Part shown: positions 5,614 through 8,878 of the stretch, piece by piece
Layout: each line of letters opens with the position of its first letter
How positions within the stretch are numbered: position 1 is the first letter of the stretch
From: Peptococcaceae bacterium UBA2264
Lineage (GTDB): Bacteria; Bacillota; Desulfitobacteriia; Desulfitobacteriales; Desulfitobacteriaceae
Length of the DNA stretch: 8,878 bases
Reading direction: 5' to 3'
Assembly: GCA_002347475.1 (NCBI GenBank)
Contig: DDXI01000150.1
Coordinates: 1-8,878 of the forward strand
Translations under genes and position numbers: made by a program
The notes under the pieces: model-generated
Told to the model about the DNA's origin: nothing
The model's database searches: none
What the model saw: the letters and a program-made list of their open reading frames with translations, nothing else

Positions 5614-5810
5614 TGCTCCATTTTCTTAAGCTTAACTTTTCTTTGTATTTTTATGATTTCATTTATGGAGGTGTTAGTCATCCGGCAATATAGAACCGGA
5701 AATATGCAATATGGTCCAGATTGTGATAATAAGTACATATAAGGATTGAATTCTGCACCCAGATATGTGAAGATGATAAAAGAAGGTAAAGTATTATATG
5801 AGGAGATATT

Positions 5811-7208
5811 ATGGATTACCGTATTGAAAAGGATCTTTTAGGAGAAGTAAGGATACCGGCAGATAAGTATTACGGGATCAATACCCAGAGAGCGCTGGAC
5901 AATTTCAACCTGGGTTCCAAACAGGTGAATCCTAAACTAATTTGCGAAATCGCCCTGATCAAAAAAGCTGCGGCCCTGGTGAATAAAACCTTAAGGCAGC
6001 TGCCGGCAAAGAAGGCGGAGGTCTTAATCCAGGCCAGCGAAGAGATCATAGAAGGAAAATTTGATAAGGAATTTGTGGTCAGCGCTTTTCAGGGCGGGGC
6101 CGGAACTTCAACAAATATGAATGTCAATGAAGTGATTGCCAACAGGGCCATTGAGCTTTTAGGCGGAAATAAAGGGGATTATGAGCTGATACACCCCCTG
6201 AATGATGTCAATTTGTCCCAATCGACAAATGATGTTTACCCGACAGCACTAAGAATCGCCGCCATCCGGCTGCTGAGAAAATTAAGCGATCTCCTGGCTG
6301 AACTGCAAACGGCCTTCCAGGTGAAAGAAAACGAGTTCAGCGATGTGCTCAAACTGGGCCGGACGCAGCTCATGGATGCAATGCCGATGATGTTGGGACA
6401 GAAATTTGGGGCCTATGCCAAAGCCCTGGAAAGAGACCGCTGGAGAATTTACAAAGTGGAAGAAAGGTTAAGGCAGATCAATCTGGGAGGTACTGCCATA
6501 GGGACCGGGACGAATGCTTCCCTGAAATATATTTTTATGATTACGGATAAAATTCAGGAACTCACGGGATTAGGACTGGCCAGGTCAGATTACCCGGTAG
6601 ACATAACCCAGAATAATGACGTCTTTGTGGAAGCCTCCGGCTTGTTAAAGGCCTGTGGGACAAATTTACTGAAGATATCGAATGACCTGCGCTTGCTGTC
6701 TTCCGGTTCCAGAGGCGGATTTGGGGAAATCGAATTGCCCCAGATGCAGGCAGGATCCACGATGATGCCGGGAAAAGTAAATCCGGTCATTCCGGAGATG
6801 ATAGGACAGGTGGCCATGAAAGTGATGGCTAATGATTTGGCCATCACTATGTCGGCGTCTTCCGGTCAGTTGGAATTAAACGCTTTTGCGCCTTTGATCG
6901 CCGAAAGCTTGTTGGAATCATTGGAACTGCTGGCTCAGGGAGTCTTGCTCTTCAAAGAGAAATGTATTGAAGGGATCAAAGCGCAGCGGGAGAAATGTCT
7001 GGAACATTTGGAGAATTCGGCAGTTTTGGCGACAGCCCTGGTTCACCATTTGGGGTATGACGAAGCCGGCCGGATCGCTAAAAGGGCCTTAAATGAGCAC
7101 AAAACGGTCAGAAAGGTGCTGAAGGAAGAAGAACTGCTGGCCGATGACCTCCTTGCGGAAGTGCTGAATCCCTTTGCGGTAACAAAACCTGGGATTCCGG
7201 GAAGATGA
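5811..7208 (+). CDS. aspA: Aspartate ammonia-lyase (aspartase), 465 aa
   Basis: Aspartase converts L-aspartate to fumarate and ammonia in the cytoplasm. The length and all signature blocks of the fumarase/aspartase superfamily are present: GAGTSTNMNVNEV (97-108), SQSTND (136-141), GRTQLMDAMPM (183-193), and the flexible catalytic loop AGSTMMPGKVNPVIPE (314-329), whose Ser316 is in the position of the catalytic base. The Gln in GRTQ is the residue I recall for E. coli aspartase, where fumarase C has His, which favours aspartase over fumarase. Start: AGGAG (5801-5805) lies five bases before the ATG. The stop is 16 bases before hydF, so the two are almost certainly co-transcribed. aspA next to hyd maturase genes recurs in Firmicutes, and a role in supplying ammonia for the azadithiolate bridge of the hydrogenase is an attractive inference. 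Little can be said about a promoter in 5614-5800. Confidence 0.93.
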   Translation: MDYRIEKDLLGEVRIPADKYYGINTQRALDNFNLGSKQVNPKLICEIALIKKAAALVNKTLRQLPAKKAEVLIQASEEIIEGKFDKEFVVSAFQGGAGTSTNMNVNEVIANRAIELLGGNKGDYELIHPLNDVNLSQSTNDVYPTALRIAAIRLLRKLSDLLAELQTAFQVKENEFSDVLKLGRTQLMDAMPMMLGQKFGAYAKALERDRWRIYKVEERLRQINLGGTAIGTGTNASLKYIFMITDKIQELTGLGLARSDYPVDITQNNDVFVEASGLLKACGTNLLKISNDLRLLSSGSRGGFGEIELPQMQAGSTMMPGKVNPVIPEMIGQVAMKVMANDLAITMSASSGQLELNAFAPLIAESLLESLELLAQGVLLFKEKCIEGIKAQREKCLEHLENSAVLATALVHHLGYDEAGRIAKRALNEHKTVRKVLKEEELLADDLLAEVLNPFAVTKPGIPGR

Positions 7209-7224
7209 TGATGGAGGGCTGGCG

Positions 7225-8676
7225 ATGAGTTTGAATGAAGCTCCCAGAGGGGTCAGAATGCATCTGGCGCTCTTTGGCAAGAGAAATGCCGGAAAATCCA
7301 GTTTAATCAATACCCTGACCGGTTAGGAAACGGCGATCGTTTCCGAAGTGAAAGGGACGACAACAGATCCGGTGTTTAAAGCGATGGAGATTTTGCCGAT
7401 CGGTCCCTGTGTGCTTATTGATACTGCCGGAACTGATGATTCCGGTGAGCTGGGTCTGCTGAGAATTAAAAAGACGCTGGAAGTCCTGGAGAAAACCGAT
7501 GTGGCCCTGGTGGTTGCGGATATCACGGCAGAAATCCCTGAAGCTTGCTGTGCCGAGAACAGTAAGGGAGTCAGTGCCGGTACAGCCGGATTGATTCATG
7601 ATGGCATTGCCGGCAGGATCAGCGAGGAGGACCGGATGCTGCTCAAGCGGATCGAAGACAAAAACAAAGCGGTTCTCCTGGTTTTAAATAAAGCAGACAG
7701 GATCGAGCCCCGGCAAGGGAAGCGGATTGCCGCACAGTTTCAGGAAGAACTGAAGATCCCTGTAGTTTTGGTCTCGGCCCTAAAGAAGCAGGGGATCAAA
7801 GAACTGAAAGACAAGCTGATCTCATTGATTCCGGAAGGAGAAGATAAGTTCCGCCTTGTCGGGGATTTAATCAACCCGGGAGATCTGATCGTCCTGGTTA
7901 CCCCGATTGATAAGGCAGCTCCCAAGGGCCGCTTAATCCTTCCGCAGCAACAGGTGATCCGCGATATTCTGGAAAGCGATGCGACTGCGCTTGTTACCAA
8001 GGAATTCGAACTGCGGGCAACGCTGAACAGCCTGGCCAAAAAACCAAAGCTGGTTATTACGGATTCCCAGGTCTTTCTGAAAGCAGCGGCCGATACACCG
8101 AAAGAAATCCTGCTGACCTCGTTTTCTATTCTCTTTGCCCGGCAAAAGGGAGATTTGGCGCAATTGATCCGGGGAACCAAAGCCTTGGAAAAACTTAAAA
8201 ATGGGGACACTGTGCTGATTGCGGAAGGCTGTACGCATCATCGGCAGTCGGATGATATCGGCACGGTGAAGATTCCCCGCTGGATCCGGCAGAGAACCGG
8301 CAAACAGCTGGAATTTGAGTATTCGTCCGGAACTACGTTTACAGAAAACATCAGGAAATATGCCCTGATCGTGCACTGCGGGGCTTGCATGATGAACAGG
8401 AGCGCTATGCTCAGCCGCATGGCCTATGCCAAAGAACAGGGTGTGCCTATCGTGAATTATGGCTTGCTGATTGCCTATGTACAGGGAATATTGCCCAGAG
8501 CTTTGGAACCTTTCCCCTTGGCAAAGTTGATTTGGGATGAGGTGAGTCTTGATGAAAAAGCTGATGTCTCCCCGTCAGGGAGCGCGGTTATTTTTGATTA
8601 CCTGGATAATGAGGCCTTTGTCCCCGAGAAAACTGCACAACGAGTAAAAGTAGGGGAGATAAATTTGAATGGATAA
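7225..8676 (+). pseudogene. hydF: hydF, [FeFe]-hydrogenase maturation GTPase, interrupted by in-frame TAG at codon 34
   Basis: HydF is the scaffold GTPase that carries the [2Fe] precursor made with HydE and HydG and delivers it to HydA. From the ATG at 7225 (GGAGGG ribosome binding site at 7213-7218) one frame runs 483 codons with a single TAG at 7324-7326. Before it lies the P-loop GKRNAGKS (18-25). After it come GTTTDPV (44-50), DTAG (66-69), NKAD (155-158), VSA (183-185), and the C-terminal cluster site C336-x-H338 with H384-C385-x2-C388. The TAG sits in SLINTLTG-[TAG]-ETAIVS, where HydF normally has Gln (LTGQ), so one CAG to TAG change explains it. Starting downstream (GTG 7348 or ATG 7384) would lose the P-loop. 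Roughly residues 101-133 (including CC at 108-109) look like an insertion relative to typical HydF. Either a pseudogene, a sequence error, or a read-through gene. Confidence 0.88.
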
Positions 8677-8783
8677 AAGAAAACTCAAGGGATTAAGAGA
8701 GAATATTCAAAAATTTCAGAAAATACCAGTATAATCTCACTGAATGGCAGTTTTTAGGCTTTGACGGAAACTGCTATGTGTAG
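8669..8783 (+). pseudogene. Short ORF overlapping the hydF end, possibly frameshifted; unrecognised
   Basis: An ATG at 8669 overlaps the last codons of hydF and opens a 21-codon frame (MDKRKLKGLRENIQKFQ...) that stops at TAA 8732-8734. In another frame the sequence continues as YQYNLTEWQFLGFDGNCYV from 8724, ending TAG then TAA (8781-8786). Removing one A from the A-rich run near 8720-8723 would join them into a 37-38 residue protein, basic at the start and aromatic-rich at the end. GGGGAG (8653-8658) lies upstream at a fair distance. I do not recognise it. It could be a decayed gene, a small protein with a sequencing error, or chance. Confidence 0.3.
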
Positions 8784-8816
8784 TAAATTATTTAAAAGCT
8801 CCAAGGAATTCCTAAG

Positions 8817-8878
8817 ATGGAAAATCTGCAGAGCCGGAAACGGAAACGGGACATTACAATTGACCATAAACCGGTGAA
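8817..8878 (+). CDS. Start of a further gene, possibly [FeFe] hydrogenase or other 2Fe-2S-domain protein (partial)
   Basis: The ATG at 8817 follows AAGGA (8803-8807) at 9 bases and opens a frame that runs off the window after 20 codons. It begins with a very basic SRKRKR stretch followed by DITIDHKPV. The last part resembles the first beta-strands of the N-terminal 2Fe-2S ferredoxin domain of [FeFe] hydrogenases and NuoG-like subunits (x-I-T-I-D-G-K-x-V pattern). A hydrogenase gene next to hydF would fit the context, but nine residues are thin evidence. An alternative is an unrelated protein, or chance, since only 62 bases are visible. Confidence 0.35.
   Translation, partial: MENLQSRKRKRDITIDHKPV

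Noticed and set aside
5665..5745. 26-codon frame starting ATGGAGGTG upstream of aspA
   Set aside because: No ribosome binding site at a suitable distance and no recognisable content; probably chance.
7740..8210. 156-codon minus-strand frame inside hydF
   Set aside because: Antisense shadow of conserved HydF sequence, Ser/Arg-rich, with no recognisable domain.
7348..8676. hydF starting at GTG 7348 as a complete shorter gene
   Set aside because: It would lack the P-loop that is perfectly preserved just upstream in the same frame behind a good ribosome binding site, and GTG 7348 has no ribosome binding site. The upstream start with an interrupting TAG explains more.

Overview
The window looks like a chromosomal segment from an anaerobic, low-to-mid-GC Firmicute. 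An aspartate ammonia-lyase gene directly upstream of the [FeFe]-hydrogenase maturase gene hydF, an ADP-forming acyl-CoA synthetase, a clostridial-type peroxiredoxin and Kdp remnants together suggest Clostridia, most likely the Peptococcaceae/Desulfitobacterium-Dehalobacter-Syntrophobotulus neighbourhood. That placement is inferred from gene content and protein resemblance, not from a search.

Layout. Positions 1-321 hold the 3' end of a peroxiredoxin gene, closed by a strong terminator (343-369). A small unrecognised gene lies on the minus strand (514-792). An AT-rich intergenic stretch follows, with several small repeats and a G-quadruplex-type motif. Next is a 5'-truncated DUF975-type membrane protein (1036-1374), then a full-length acetate/acyl-CoA ligase of the ADP-forming type (1476-3584). 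Positions 3700-4810 form a scarred zone. Two related copies of a compact three-hairpin RNA element, each ending in an intrinsic terminator, bracket an internal kdpA fragment fused by a large deletion to an internal kdpD fragment. An intact gene for a double-CDGSH iron-sulfur protein follows (4861-5547). The last third is a hydrogenase-maturation locus: aspA (5811-7208), hydF (7225-8676, interrupted by an in-frame TAG at codon 34), a short possibly frameshifted ORF, and at the right edge the likely start of another gene whose first residues resemble the N-terminal 2Fe-2S domain of an [FeFe] hydrogenase.

How the parts work together. AspA releases ammonia from aspartate, and HydF is the GTPase scaffold on which the [2Fe] subcluster of [FeFe] hydrogenase is finished. 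Their 16-bp spacing suggests co-transcription, and AspA may supply nitrogen for the azadithiolate bridge. The CDGSH protein may belong to the same iron-sulfur economy. The Kdp potassium-uptake system is dead here.

The two points most worth pursuing are the paired RNA element, whose first stem shows a compensatory base change between copies, and the in-frame amber codons in hydF (at a position that is normally Gln) and in the kdpD remnant (at a likely Trp). I see no tRNA, rRNA, CRISPR array or intact insertion sequence.
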